64,000 nt of DNA from Gemmiger formicilis (GCF_018784445.1 NZ_WQOH01000004.1:186001-250000); one strand, 5' to 3'; shown: positions 17,317 through 26,988, counted from the stretch's first letter. Notes: generated by a model not told the origin, from the letters alone. Numbers and translations: made by a program.

Positions 17317-18113
17317 TCGAGTACGAGCGCAAAAACCTGAACGGCGTGCCGGACTACACCGCCGCCGAATTTGAGGGCCGCCGCAGCGACTACTGCCTGC
17401 TGATTCCGGTCATCAACGAGGGGGCGCGCATCCTGACCGAGTTGGGCCGCGCCGAAAATGCGGGCATCAACAAAATCTGTGATATCGTCATCTGCGACGG
17501 CGGCTCCACCGACGGCAGCATGAAGCATGATATCTTGCAGCTCTACCACGTCAATACGCTGCTAACGAAAATCGGCCCCGGCAAACAGGGGGCACAGCTG
17601 CGCATGGGCCTCTATTTCGCGCTGGATCGCGGGTACAAGGGTGTTCTGACCATCGACGGCAACAACAAAGACTCGATTGAAGATGTACCCAAATTCATTG
17701 AAAAATTGCAGGCGGGCTATGACCTGGTGCAGGGCAGCCGCTTTATCCGCGGCGGCCATGCAATCAACACGCCGCCGGTGCGCTATGCGGCGGTGCGGCT
17801 CATCCATGCGCCGCTCATCAGCCTGGGGGCGCACCAGTGGTTCACCGACACCACCAACGCCTACCGCGCGTACAGCCGCGAGTACCTGACCCATCCCGAC
17901 GTGCGTCCGCTGCGCAATGTCTTTGCCGGGTATGAGCTGCTGGCGTATCTGAGCATCCGCGCAACCCAGCTGGGCCTGAAGGCCTGCGAGGTCCCCGTGA
18001 CCCGCGCCTACCCGGCCACCGGCAAAACACCCACCAAGATCACCGGCTTCAAGGGCAACAGCGACCTGATGAAGGTCCTGCTCAACGCGCTGAAGGGAAA
18101 GTATAATCCGTAA
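17313..18113 (+). CDS. GT2 glycosyltransferase, DPM-like
   Basis: 266 residues. GT-A fold: CLLIPVINEG start of the nucleotide-sugar domain, ICDGGSTDGS, the metal-binding TIDGNNKD, and GSRFIRGG, as in polyprenyl-phosphate mannosyltransferases and related GT2 enzymes. No TM segment is evident, so it likely works at the cytoplasmic face. Start ATG shares ATGA with the previous stop. Expected to move a sugar from a nucleotide donor to a lipid carrier or growing glycan. Confidence 0.88.
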   Translation: MIEYERKNLNGVPDYTAAEFEGRRSDYCLLIPVINEGARILTELGRAENAGINKICDIVICDGGSTDGSMKHDILQLYHVNTLLTKIGPGKQGAQLRMGLYFALDRGYKGVLTIDGNNKDSIEDVPKFIEKLQAGYDLVQGSRFIRGGHAINTPPVRYAAVRLIHAPLISLGAHQWFTDTTNAYRAYSREYLTHPDVRPLRNVFAGYELLAYLSIRATQLGLKACEVPVTRAYPATGKTPTKITGFKGNSDLMKVLLNALKGKYNP

Positions 18114-18125
18114 AAGGGGAGTGCT

Positions 18126-18478
18126 ATGCACAAGATAAAAAAGTTTGCGGCAGAGCACAAGCGGGAAATCATCTTTGCAGCGATTTATCTGCTCATCGTA
18201 GTGTTTCGCTTCAGCTGGTTTTATACGCACTCTCGCTGCTCTGGGGCGTGGTGATGGTCATTGCATGGGTGCAGCAAAAACGCCCGCCTTGGCTGCATAT
18301 GGCCTTGTTTGCCCTGCTGATGTGTACGACTTTCTTGACTTTCTTTATCACCTGCGGCGAATATATGCGGACGATGATTACCGTTGTGCCGTATATGTTC
18401 ATTTGTATGGGTATGGCGGTGCAGCGGCTTATTGTGCCGCATGGGCTTGTAAGTGTGTGCCCCAAAGGAGAAAAATAA
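18126..18478 (+). pseudogene. remnant of a polytopic membrane (GT-C-like) gene
   Basis: An N-terminal piece from ATG 18126 encodes MHKIKKFAAEHKREIIFAAI and the first TM helix, then stops at 18254 after a frame change. A second piece in another frame (open from about 18215 to 18478) has two TM helices and ends in FICMGMAVQRLIVPHG. Both pieces look like the two ends of one multi-TM glycan protein, with the middle lost. Ribosome site and operon position are kept. Alternatively the second piece could be a separate small membrane protein. Confidence 0.65.
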
Positions 18479-18479
18479 A

Positions 18480-19598
18480 TTGACCTACGATAAAATCATC
18501 CTCGGTGCGGGGCTGTATGGGCTGTATGCGGCGCAGAAATGCGGCGCGGCGGGCCAGCGCGTCCTTGTGCTGGAGCGTGACCCCGCGCCCTTTATGCGGG
18601 CAACCTACATCAACCAGGCCCGCGTCCATATGGGCTACCACTACCCGCGCAGCTACTCCACGGCCATCAAGTCGGCCCACTATTTTGAACGTTTCTGCGC
18701 GGATTACGGCTTCTGCCTGCACACGGAGTTTGACCAGGTCTACGCCACCAGCGCACATTTCTCCTGGACGAACGCCGCCGAATTCCGCCGTTTCTGTGCG
18801 GCGGCGGGTATCCGCTGTGACGATGTTGCACCCGAGCGGTACTTCAACCCCGGCCTTTGCGACGGCGCATTCCTGACGAAAGAATACACCTACGACGCCC
18901 AGGTGCTCAAGCGCTGGTTCCTGGAGAAGCTGGCCGCCCTGCCGAATGTCGAAATCCTGTACAGCCACAAGCCCGACAAGATCGAGAAAGCCGGTAGTGC
19001 GTGGCGGGTCACGGCGGGGGACACCACCGCCGAAGCGCCCTATCTGCTCAACGCTACCTATGCGGGCGTCAACGACGTGCACGCCCTGCTGGGTCTGCCG
19101 CCCTTCGGCATCAAGTACGAAAAATGTGAGATCATCTTGTGTACGGTGGAGGATGCCTTAAAGCACACCGGCATCACGGTCATGGATGGGCCGTTTTTCA
19201 GCCTGATGCCCTTCGGCCAGACCGGGCTGCACAGCCTGACCAGCGTGACCTTCACCCCGCATGAGACAAGCTATGACAGCGTAGCGACCTTCCCCTGCCA
19301 GGCAGAAAGCGGCGGTTGCTGCACCCCGGGCAGCCTGTACAACTGCAACGAGTGCCCGGCTAAGCCGCAAAGCGCCTGGCCCTACATGAGCCAGCTGGCC
19401 CGCAAATATTTAAAGGAAGAATACGGTTTTGCCTACCACAGCAGCCTGTTCAGCATGAAACCAATTTTGAAGGCAAGCGAAATTGACGACTCGCGCCCGA
19501 CGGTCGTGCGCGTCATGAGCGATGAGCCGAAGCTCGTCAGCGTGCTGAGCGGCAAGATCAATACCGTATATGACCTGGACGAGGTGCTGGAAGTATGA
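18480..19598 (+). CDS. FAD-dependent oxidoreductase (DAO-like) of the glycan operon
   Basis: 372 residues from TTG 18480, supported by AAAGGAG (18464-18470); a GTG at 18453 has no ribosome site. Dinucleotide motif ILGAGLYGLYAAQ and VLVLERD mark the FAD domain. A middle segment LLNATYAGV and a Cys-rich stretch (FPCQAESGGCC to NCNECP) follow. The conserved ATYINQARVHMGYHYPRS block is notable. Members of this group occur in polysaccharide loci; the reaction is unknown. The Cys cluster may bind a metal. Overlaps the next gene by 4 bases. Confidence 0.8.
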   Translation: MTYDKIILGAGLYGLYAAQKCGAAGQRVLVLERDPAPFMRATYINQARVHMGYHYPRSYSTAIKSAHYFERFCADYGFCLHTEFDQVYATSAHFSWTNAAEFRRFCAAAGIRCDDVAPERYFNPGLCDGAFLTKEYTYDAQVLKRWFLEKLAALPNVEILYSHKPDKIEKAGSAWRVTAGDTTAEAPYLLNATYAGVNDVHALLGLPPFGIKYEKCEIILCTVEDALKHTGITVMDGPFFSLMPFGQTGLHSLTSVTFTPHETSYDSVATFPCQAESGGCCTPGSLYNCNECPAKPQSAWPYMSQLARKYLKEEYGFAYHSSLFSMKPILKASEIDDSRPTVVRVMSDEPKLVSVLSGKINTVYDLDEVLEV

Positions 19599-20506
19599 AC
19601 ACAAAAGAAAAAAACTTTGTCTCGGCAGTCGTCTACCTGCACAACGACGGTGCCCGCGCGGTGGAGTTCTGCCGCACCGCCGCCGCCGAGCTGGACGCCC
19701 ACTTCGCCCAGTATGAACTGGTCGTCGTGGATGACGCCTGCACCGACGACACCGTGGCCCAGCTGCGCGCCTGGGGCAAAGAGCAGGCCGCTCCGCTGAC
19801 GATTTTGCACATGAGCACCTACCACGGCTTGGAAAACGCCATGAACGCGGGCCTTGACGCTGCCATCGGCGACTATGTGTATGAGTTCGATTCCACCGAG
19901 CTTTGCTACCCGGCGGAGCTGATTTTCAAGGCCTACCAGACCGCGCTGACCGGCAGCGACATCGTCTCGGTCTGCCCGCGCACCGTGCGGGGCAGCAGCG
20001 GCCTGTTTTACAAGGTGTTCAACGCTCATTCCCAAAGTGCCTACCGGCTGCGCACCGATGCGTTCCGGCTGGTCACGCGCCGCGCCATCAACCGCGTACA
20101 CGCTTCCAGTGCCCACCTGCCCTACCGCAAGGCGGCCTACGCAGCGTCGGGCCTGAAAATGACCGATCTGGAATTTGACGGCCAGCTGACCGTCAAGAGC
20201 AAGGGACGGTTCAACCTGGCGCTGGACAGCCTGGCGCTGTACACCAATGCTGGGTTCAAGGCCAGCATGACGGTCACCCTCTGCATGCTGGCGCTGGCCC
20301 TGGCCGAGCTGGTCTACACGCTGGTGGTGTTCATCACCGGCCACCCGGTCGAGGGCTGGACCACCACGATGTTCGTCATCACGGTGGGATTTTCCGGGCT
20401 GTTTGCGGTGCTGACCATCGTGGTCAAGTACCTGTCGCTGCTGGTGGATCTGGTGTTCAAGCAGCAGAAATATTTAGTGGAGAGCATCGAAAAGCTGCAA
20501 AAGTGA
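19595..20506 (+). CDS. GT2 glycosyltransferase with two C-terminal TM helices
   Basis: 303 residues. GT2 core: SAVVYLHNDG, ELVVVDDACTDDT and DYVYEFDSTELCYP (acidic metal site). Two TM helices fill about residues 225-285, as in membrane-anchored GT2 enzymes acting on lipid-linked sugars. ATGA overlap with the FAD enzyme. Compared with the 17313 enzyme the first strand motif is altered (YLHN in place of PVYN), so donor or acceptor probably differ. Confidence 0.85.
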   Translation: MNTKEKNFVSAVVYLHNDGARAVEFCRTAAAELDAHFAQYELVVVDDACTDDTVAQLRAWGKEQAAPLTILHMSTYHGLENAMNAGLDAAIGDYVYEFDSTELCYPAELIFKAYQTALTGSDIVSVCPRTVRGSSGLFYKVFNAHSQSAYRLRTDAFRLVTRRAINRVHASSAHLPYRKAAYAASGLKMTDLEFDGQLTVKSKGRFNLALDSLALYTNAGFKASMTVTLCMLALALAELVYTLVVFITGHPVEGWTTTMFVITVGFSGLFAVLTIVVKYLSLLVDLVFKQQKYLVESIEKLQK

Positions 20507-20509
20507 TCC

Positions 20510-22213
20510 ATGAAGAATTTACACAAAAAGCAACTTCGCCTGTCCCGCCGGGGCTTCTGGCTGGTCTGCGCCCTGCTGGCCTGCCTGCGCCTGGCGCTGA
20601 CGAGCTTTCAGCAGGCGTACACCTGGGTGGGCGGCGCCCCGCTGGACGATGAACTGATGTTCCACGCGGCGCAGAATATCACGGCGGGGGAGTGGCTGGG
20701 CGCGTATGACTACCTGACGCTGTCCAAGGCCATGTTCTTCCCGGTGTGGCTGGCCCTGCTGCACGCACTGCACCTGCCGTATCTGGTCGCGGGCGCGGCG
20801 CTCTGGTGCGGCGCGGCGCTGCTGGCAGCGTTTGCATTTTCGCCGCTGTGGCGAAAAAAACGGCCCGAGCAGGGCCGTGTGCTGACGCTGGCGCTGTTTG
20901 CGGCGCTGGCGTTTCTGCCGTCGTCCTGGGCGGCTTACACGCTGCGCGTTTACCGCGACAACATCTTCCCGGCACTCTGCCTGTACTTTTTTGCGGGCAT
21001 GGCCGGGATGGCACTGCGGGCCGTCTTTGAAAAAGACAAGCCGCTCTGGCCCTGGCTGGCAGCGGCGGGCGCGGGCCTGACCTGCGGCTACCTCGACCGC
21101 GAGGATGCCGGGCTGTTCCTGTTGCCCTTTGCCGCGGCGGCCACCGTCATTGTGGCGTTGGTGCTGGTGGGCAAGCGCCGCTGGAAAGCCTTTGCCGCGC
21201 AGGTCATCCCCTACGCCATGCTCGGCGTCGGTGTGCTGACCTTCTGCACCCTCAACTACACCCACTACGGCGTGTTTGCCCTGTCGGATTTCTCCGAGGG
21301 CTCGTTTGCCGCCGCCATGGGCGCGATGATGCGCGTTGACACGGACAGCGACAAACCGTACCTGTCTGTGCCCGCTGACGCACGCGAAAAAATCTACGAA
21401 GCTGTGCCGGAACTGAAACCCGTCGCCTACTGGTTGGAAGAGGACGCCCAGATGGAGAACGACTTCCGCGACCCAGGCCTTGACGACTACCGCGCGGGCA
21501 GCTTCTATTGGGCCATCCGCCGCGCCGCCCAGTATGAGGGCATCTACGCAGACGCCCAGACCGCAGCCAACTATTGGCAGACCGTGGCGGACAAGATCAA
21601 CGCCGCCTGCGACGCGGGCACCCTGCCCAGCCGCACCGGCAAACGGGTCGCCACCAGCCAACCCATCACGGCGGCCTATGTGCCCGCCACGCTGGCCGAG
21701 ACCTGGAACGGCTTCCGGCACGTGCTGGGCTTCCGCGACTGTGCGCCCTACGAGGCGCTGCGGTCGATTGGAACCGACGACGACATTGCGGCATGGTCCG
21801 GCTACCTGCACTGCGGCTTCAACGCTGCCGCCAACGCGGGGGAGGACACGCCCTATTACAGCCCCTACCAGCGTGCGATTTTCGCCGTTATGCAGGGGTG
21901 GGCTTGGGTGTACGGCGTGGTGCTGACGGTCTGCGTGTTCTGCGCGGTGGTGTTCCAGCTTATGAAGCTTTTATCGTGTCTGCGCAAAAAATGCACGGCG
22001 GAGACCGTTGTGCCCTGGCTGCTGCTGTTCGGCATCTTCGGTATTGCGCTGCTGCGCTGCGCCATGATCGCCTTTGTCGAGGTGTCCAGCTTCGGCATCG
22101 GCACCAGCACCATGTACCTGGCTCCGGTACACCCGCTGCTGGTTCTCTACGTATTTGCCGGGCTGTTTTTGTATGGACGGCCTATATCTGTTAAAAGAAA
22201 GGACAACGCATGA
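20510..22213 (+). CDS. large membrane protein, GT-C-like
   Basis: 567 residues with about ten TM helices, separated by a soluble extracytoplasmic stretch near residues 270-430. After the first helix comes an acidic loop GGAPLDDELMFHAAQNI, the place where GT-C enzymes carry their catalytic acids. This supports, but does not prove, a lipid-linked sugar transferase. It starts 3 bases after the GT2 gene and overlaps the next gene by 4 bases, so it is part of the operon. Confidence 0.65.
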   Translation: MKNLHKKQLRLSRRGFWLVCALLACLRLALTSFQQAYTWVGGAPLDDELMFHAAQNITAGEWLGAYDYLTLSKAMFFPVWLALLHALHLPYLVAGAALWCGAALLAAFAFSPLWRKKRPEQGRVLTLALFAALAFLPSSWAAYTLRVYRDNIFPALCLYFFAGMAGMALRAVFEKDKPLWPWLAAAGAGLTCGYLDREDAGLFLLPFAAAATVIVALVLVGKRRWKAFAAQVIPYAMLGVGVLTFCTLNYTHYGVFALSDFSEGSFAAAMGAMMRVDTDSDKPYLSVPADAREKIYEAVPELKPVAYWLEEDAQMENDFRDPGLDDYRAGSFYWAIRRAAQYEGIYADAQTAANYWQTVADKINAACDAGTLPSRTGKRVATSQPITAAYVPATLAETWNGFRHVLGFRDCAPYEALRSIGTDDDIAAWSGYLHCGFNAAANAGEDTPYYSPYQRAIFAVMQGWAWVYGVVLTVCVFCAVVFQLMKLLSCLRKKCTAETVVPWLLLFGIFGIALLRCAMIAFVEVSSFGIGTSTMYLAPVHPLLVLYVFAGLFLYGRPISVKRKDNA

Positions 22214-23427
22214 CGGACTTATTGGTCATCGGCGGCGGTGCGGCGGGCCTGATGGCAGCCGGGGCGGCCTGCGCCCGGGGCCTGACCGTGACCGTACTGG
22301 AGCACAACCCCAAAGGCCCCGGTCAAAAGCTGCTCATCACAGGGAAAGGACGCTGCAACGTCACAAGTGACAGCGATGTGCGGGAGTTTTTACCCTATGT
22401 GCGCCACAACGGGCGGTTCCTGTACTCGAGCCTCTACGCCTTTCCGCCGTCAGCGGCGATGGAACTGTTTGAATCCCTCGGCGTGCCGCTGAAAACCGAG
22501 AGAGGGCGGCGGGTGTTCCCCCAGAGCGACCGCGCCGCCGACGTGCTGGCCGCCCTGCGGGACTATGCCCGGGACGCTGAATTTGTGCGCGGCAGCGCGA
22601 AAAAGCTGCTGATCGAGGACGGGGTCTGCAAGGGTGCCGTCACCGACCGGGGCGAGACACTGCGGGCCGAGAACACGCTGATCGCCACCGGCGGCATCAG
22701 CTACCCGGCCACCGGCAGCGACGGCAGCGGCTACAAACTGGCGCGTCAGGCGGGGCACAGCATTGTGCCGCCCCAGCCCAGCCTGTGCAGCCTGGTCAGC
22801 CCCGACCCGGCCTGCCGCCGCATGATGGGCCTGGCCCTGCGCAACGTCACGCTGACACTGCTCTGCGACGGCAAGCCGCTGTTTACCGAGCAGGGCGAGG
22901 CACTGTTCACCCACTTCGGCCTGTCCGGGCCGCTGGTGCTCTCGGCCAGCACTTACATCGAGGACATCACGAAGCACCGCTATATCTGTGAGTTTGACCT
23001 AAAGCCTGCGCTGGACGAGAAAACGCTCTATGACCGCCTGACCCGCGACTTTGCCGAGCAGGGCAGCCACAGCGCGCAGGGCGCACTGGCCAAGCTGCTG
23101 CCCAATTCCATGCGCCCGGTTGCTGTGGAAAAGTGGGGCGTTGACCCCGCCACCAAAGCCGCACAGATCACGCGGGAGCAGAAGCAGGCCCTTGTGGACC
23201 TGTGCAAGCACTGGCAGGTGCCGGTGTCGGCGCTGGGCGACAAGGAGCACGCCGTTATCACGGCGGGCGGCGTGGATGTGCGCGAGGTCGATCCCAAGAC
23301 GATGGCAAGCAAGCTCTGCGAGGGGCTGTACTTTGCCGGTGAGGTCCTTGATGTGGACGCCCGCACCGGCGGGTATAACCTGCAAATCGCATGGTCAACC
23401 GCGCAGGCGGCGGTGCGGGCGCTGTAA
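22210..23427 (+). CDS. BaiN/HI0933-family flavoprotein
   Basis: 405 residues. FAD motif LLVIGGGAAGLMAA, then LLITGKGRCNVTS typical of the HI0933/YhiN/BaiN family, and the C-terminal FAGEVLDVDARTGGYNLQIAW with HAVITAGGVD. Family roles are poorly known; BaiN was linked to bile acid reduction, but most members in genomes like this are probably general. It overlaps the membrane gene by 4 bases and ends at a repeat-filled gap before cmk. Confidence 0.92.
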   Translation: MTDLLVIGGGAAGLMAAGAACARGLTVTVLEHNPKGPGQKLLITGKGRCNVTSDSDVREFLPYVRHNGRFLYSSLYAFPPSAAMELFESLGVPLKTERGRRVFPQSDRAADVLAALRDYARDAEFVRGSAKKLLIEDGVCKGAVTDRGETLRAENTLIATGGISYPATGSDGSGYKLARQAGHSIVPPQPSLCSLVSPDPACRRMMGLALRNVTLTLLCDGKPLFTEQGEALFTHFGLSGPLVLSASTYIEDITKHRYICEFDLKPALDEKTLYDRLTRDFAEQGSHSAQGALAKLLPNSMRPVAVEKWGVDPATKAAQITREQKQALVDLCKHWQVPVSALGDKEHAVITAGGVDVREVDPKTMASKLCEGLYFAGEVLDVDARTGGYNLQIAWSTAQAAVRAL

Positions 23428-23429
23428 CC

Positions 23430-23485
23430 CCAAGCCTTCCCCCGTTGGGGGGAAGGTGGCTCCGCAGGGCCGGATGAGGGGCGGC
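23430..23485 (+). repeat. family B two-hairpin repeat
   Basis: Hairpin 1 CCTTCCCCC/GGGGGAAGG, then TGGCTCCGCAGGGCC as hairpin 2, ending GGATGAGGGG. Same design as 33319 and 47106. Confidence 0.75.
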
Positions 23486-23520
23486 CTTACGGCGGCAGCC
23501 CGTTGATGGGCAAACCGCCC

Positions 23521-23552
23521 GGTAGGGGCCGGGTATGCCCGGCCCGCAACTT
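23521..23552 (+). repeat. family A repeat, half unit
   Basis: GGTAGGGGCCGGGTATGCCC followed by GGCCCGCAAC. It sits between two family B copies, giving an A element nested within a B pair. Confidence 0.75.
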
Positions 23553-23589
23553 TACGGCGGCAACATGTTTATGGGTTGTGCCGGAAAAC

Positions 23590-23643
23590 GCTCCCCTCAT
23601 CAGCCGCCTGCGGGCGGCAGCTTCTCCCCTCAGGGGAGAAGCC
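23590..23643 (-). repeat. family B two-hairpin repeat, reverse orientation
   Basis: On the minus strand: hairpin 1 CTTCTCCCCTGAGGGGAGAAG read as two arms, then CTG, hairpin 2 CCGCCCGCAGGCGG, and TGATGAGGGG. This is the cleanest copy of the family and faces the copy at 23430. Confidence 0.8.
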
Positions 23644-23679
23644 AAAGTGATACTTATTATTTAAAAAGGGTGATATATC

Positions 23680-24342
23680 ATGGTTTCTATCGCAATCGAT
23701 GGCCCGTCCGGGGCCGGTAAATCCAGCCTGGCCAAGGCACTGGCCAAGGATCTGGGTTATGTCTACGTCGACACCGGCGCTATGTACCGCTCCATCGGGC
23801 TGTACGCCGTGCGCGCGGGCGTGGATCCCCACGACGCCGACGCCGTAGCCGCACTGCTGCCGAAGATCCGGCTGGATATCCGCCTGTTGGACGGCGCACA
23901 GCACATCTACCTGAACGGTGAGGACGTCAGCGACGCCATCCGTGCCGAGAACATCGGCATGGCCGCCTCCGCCGTGGCTGCGCACCCCGCCGTGCGTACC
24001 TTCCTGCTGGACACCCAGCGCGGGCTGGCCGCCAGCCAGAACATCCTGATGGATGGCCGCGATATCGGTACGGTGGTTCTGCCGAATGCCACCGTCAAGA
24101 TTTTTTTGACCGCCAGCGCCGAGGCCCGCGCCCAGCGCCGCGCCAAGGAATTGGCCGAGAAGGGCCAGCCCGCCGACTTCGCCACGGTGCTGGCAGATAT
24201 CCAGCAGCGCGACTATCAGGACAGCCACCGCGCCGTCGCCCCGCTGAAACAGGCCGCGGACGCCATCCTGGTGGACACCAGTGACATCGGTTTGCAGGAG
24301 AGCTTTGACCTGCTGAAGCACACCATTCTTGCGCATATCTGA
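23680..24342 (+). CDS. cmk: cytidylate kinase
   Basis: Phosphorylates CMP and dCMP with ATP. 220 residues, the usual length. Walker A GPSGAGKSS (9-17), the acceptor-binding VDTGAMYR, the MDGRDIGTVVLP segment and the lid region with RAQRRAKEL are all visible. It begins a set cmk-plsC-ispH/S1 that is common in Clostridia. ATG at 23680 has a weak AAAGGGTGAT ribosome site. Confidence 0.96.
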   Translation: MVSIAIDGPSGAGKSSLAKALAKDLGYVYVDTGAMYRSIGLYAVRAGVDPHDADAVAALLPKIRLDIRLLDGAQHIYLNGEDVSDAIRAENIGMAASAVAAHPAVRTFLLDTQRGLAASQNILMDGRDIGTVVLPNATVKIFLTASAEARAQRRAKELAEKGQPADFATVLADIQQRDYQDSHRAVAPLKQAADAILVDTSDIGLQESFDLLKHTILAHI

Positions 24343-24353
24343 GGGGGCTGCTT

Positions 24354-25067
24354 ATGCTTTTATACTGGATTCTGCTGCCCATTGTCTGGGTGCTGGCGCA
24401 CATCATCTGGCGGTTTGAGGTCATCGGCCGCGAGAATCTGAAAGCCGTCCGCGATGGCCGCGCTTACGTCATTGCGCCGAACCATATCGCCAATCTTGAC
24501 CCTGTTTTCGTCGCTATAACGGTGTTTGACTGGAAACGGCTGCGCATTTTGGCAAAGGAAGAACTCTTTAAAAATCCGCTGGCCGGGTGGTTCCTGCGCT
24601 GCATGGGCGCGGTCGCCATTGAGCGCGGCAAGGGCGACACAACCATCGTGGAAAAGCTGACGAATGAGTGCAAAAATGGTACGGGCATCATGGTCTTTCC
24701 CGAGGGCACCCGCACCAAAACCGGCAAGCTGGGCATGATCAAAAGCGGCGCGTTCGTCATTGCCGCCGCGGCCGGGGCCGATATGCTGCCGGTGCGCATC
24801 ATCTACGGCACCAAGGACGGTAAAATGCACCTGTTCTGTAAAATCCGCATCGTGTTCGGTGAGGCTATCCCTGCCGAGGATCTGCAAATTAAAGACCAGA
24901 GCCACAAAATGGCCGAGCTGCGCCGCATGAAGAACCGCCTGCGCGACGAATTGGAGCAGCTGCTGGCGGACAACGCGTTCACCCCGCAGATTGCCGAGAA
25001 CCCCGCTCCCGCCGTAGATGTGCCCGAAACGACCGATAAGCCGCAGCTGCCAAAAGGAGACGCATAA
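24354..25067 (+). CDS. plsC: 1-acylglycerol-3-phosphate acyltransferase
   Basis: Makes phosphatidic acid from lysophosphatidic acid at the membrane. 237 residues, one N-terminal TM helix, the catalytic H-x4-D as H44 to D49 in NHIANLD, and the acceptor-phosphate motif [13 protein letters not shown]. The C-terminal 35 residues are acidic and proline-rich. Eleven bases after cmk and one base before ispH, so an operon. Confidence 0.93.
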   Translation: MLLYWILLPIVWVLAHIIWRFEVIGRENLKAVRDGRAYVIAPNHIANLDPVFVAITVFDWKRLRILAKEELFKNPLAGWFLRCMGAVAIERGKGDTTIVEKLTNECKNGTGIMVFPEGTRTKTGKLGMIKSGAFVIAAAAGADMLPVRIIYGTKDGKMHLFCKIRIVFGEAIPAEDLQIKDQSHKMAELRRMKNRLRDELEQLLADNAFTPQIAENPAPAVDVPETTDKPQLPKGDA

Positions 25068-25068
25068 T

Positions 25069-26988
25069 ATGCAAATCATCCGTGCAAAAACAGCCGGGTT
25101 CTGCTTCGGCGTGGACCGCGCTGTCAAGCTGACCTATGATTTATTGGCGCAGGGACGCAAAGTTGCGACCCTTGGCCCGCTGATCCACAACGCCCAGGTC
25201 GTAGCCGACCTGGAAGAAAAAGGCGCTGTGACCTGCCCCGATATCGACGCCGTACCCGATGGGTACGAGGTCATCATCCGCAGTCATGGCGTGCCCAGAA
25301 CTGTCTATGATAAAATAAGCACACGCAGCCTGGCGTATCATGATGCTACCTGCCCATTTGTAGCAAAAATCCATAAAATTGCTATGGAAGCAGACAAAAT
25401 CGGTGCGCTTTTGCTAGTCGCTGGCGACGCTGATCACCCGGAAGTACAGGGGATTGTAGGCCATACAACAGGCCCGGTGCGGGTTTTTGCCGATTTGGAG
25501 CAACTGCAAAAATTGCTCCCTGAACTTTTGCAACAAGAATCCATCTACGTGGTCGCACAAACGACGTTTCGCGTGGAAAGTTGGGAAAATTGCAAAGGTT
25601 TTTTAAAAAAAGAGTGTACAAAAGCCAAAATTTTTGATACAATATGTAATGCAACGTGGGCGAGGCAACAGGAAGCGGAAGACCTCAGCCAAAAATGCGA
25701 CCGCATGGTCGTCATTGGTGGTCATCATTCTTCCAATACCCAAAAGCTGTTACAGGTCGCCGCGCGGCATACCAAAGCCATCAACGTCGAGACTGCTGAT
25801 GAACTCGACCCAAGCTGGCTTGCCGGTGCTGCGGTGGTGGGCGTGACGGCCGGGGCTTCAACGCCTTCGTCTATAATTGAGGAGGTACTTAACAGTATGA
25901 GTGAAATCCGTGACGACATGAGCTTTGAGGAGATGCTCGCCGCATCCGAAGCAAAGCCCCTGTACGCAGGCAAGATTGTAAAAGCCAAGGTCATCAGCGT
26001 TTCTCCGACGGAATGCACCGTCGGCATCGATGGTTCCAAGCACACCGGCATTGTGCCCCTGCGCGAGATGAGCCATGATCCCAACGCCAAGATGGAAGAC
26101 CTTGTTAAAGAGGGCGACGATCTGGATCTGGTGGTCGTTAAGACCAACGACCAGGAGGGTGTTGACACCCTGTCCCGCGTCCGTTTTGAGGCCCAGAAGG
26201 GCATGAAGGACGTCTCCGAGGCTGCCGAGAACGGCACCGTCATGGAAGGCGATGTCATGGAAGCCAACAAGGGCGGCGTTGTTGTCAACGTCAAGGGCGT
26301 TCGCGTCTTTGTTCCCCGCTCTCAGGCCACCATGCGCCGCGACGAGGACTACACCAAGCTGGTTGGCCAGCACGTCCAGCTGGTCATCACCGAGTGCGCC
26401 GGCCGCAAGATCGTCGGCTCCATCAACAAGGTCACTGCCGAGGCCAACAAGGCCAAGCGCGAGGAGTTCTGGGCCAATGTTGAGGTCGGCAAGCAGTACA
26501 AGGGCGTTGTCAAGAGCCTGACCTCTTACGGCGCTTTCGTTGACGTGGGCGGTGTCGATGGCCTGTGCCACATCAGCGAGCTGAGCTGGAACAACATCAA
26601 GCATCCCTCTGAGGTCGTCAAGGTCGGCGACGAGATCGAAGTCTACGTCAAGAGCTACGATCCCGAGAACCAGAAGGTCTCCCTGGGCTACAAGAAGGAA
26701 GAGGACAACCCCTGGGTCAAGCTGGAGAACGAAGTCCCCGTTGGCACTGAGTTCACCGCTCCCGTTGTCTCCATCACCAAGTTTGGCGCTTTCGTCCGCA
26801 TCATGCCGGGCATTGACGGTCTCGTTCACATCAGCGAGATCAGCAACGAGCGCGTGAACAAGGTTTCCGATGTGCTGAAGGTTGGCGACGAGGTTCGCGT
26901 TAAGCTGACCGCAGTTGACTTTGACCGCAAGCGCATCAGCCTGTCCATGAAGGCCTGCCTCGACGAGAACGGCGAGGACGCTGAATAA
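25069..26988 (+). CDS. ispH: IspH fused to four S1 RNA-binding domains
   Basis: 639 residues. Residues about 1-280 are 4-hydroxy-3-methylbut-2-enyl diphosphate reductase, the last step of the MEP isoprenoid route, with the three Fe-S cysteines in GFCFGV (C12), DATCPFV and DTICNAT. From about 277 come four S1 domains, the last two ([23 protein letters not shown], each ending GLxHISE) being canonical. Such fusions are known in Clostridia. Nucleotides 25303-25760 have a different, AT-richer codon use. A good internal ribosome site at the junction could give an S1-only product. Confidence 0.95.
   Translation: MQIIRAKTAGFCFGVDRAVKLTYDLLAQGRKVATLGPLIHNAQVVADLEEKGAVTCPDIDAVPDGYEVIIRSHGVPRTVYDKISTRSLAYHDATCPFVAKIHKIAMEADKIGALLLVAGDADHPEVQGIVGHTTGPVRVFADLEQLQKLLPELLQQESIYVVAQTTFRVESWENCKGFLKKECTKAKIFDTICNATWARQQEAEDLSQKCDRMVVIGGHHSSNTQKLLQVAARHTKAINVETADELDPSWLAGAAVVGVTAGASTPSSIIEEVLNSMSEIRDDMSFEEMLAASEAKPLYAGKIVKAKVISVSPTECTVGIDGSKHTGIVPLREMSHDPNAKMEDLVKEGDDLDLVVVKTNDQEGVDTLSRVRFEAQKGMKDVSEAAENGTVMEGDVMEANKGGVVVNVKGVRVFVPRSQATMRRDEDYTKLVGQHVQLVITECAGRKIVGSINKVTAEANKAKREEFWANVEVGKQYKGVVKSLTSYGAFVDVGGVDGLCHISELSWNNIKHPSEVVKVGDEIEVYVKSYDPENQKVSLGYKKEEDNPWVKLENEVPVGTEFTAPVVSITKFGAFVRIMPGIDGLVHISEISNERVNKVSDVLKVGDEVRVKLTAVDFDRKRISLSMKACLDENGEDAE
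25879..25899 (+). promoter_or_regulatory. internal ribosome site and ATG at the IspH-S1 junction
   Basis: GAGGAGG (25879-25885) lies 11 bases before an in-frame ATG (25897) that starts [14 protein letters not shown]. It would give a 363-residue S1 protein without IspH. A TATAAT string (25872-25877) is next to it, but no matching -35 box was found. Confidence 0.6.

Noticed and set aside
5382-20506. Legionaminic or pseudaminic acid pathway
   Set aside because: Amidotransferases of this type occur there, but no NeuB-, NeuA- or PseB-like gene is present in the window.
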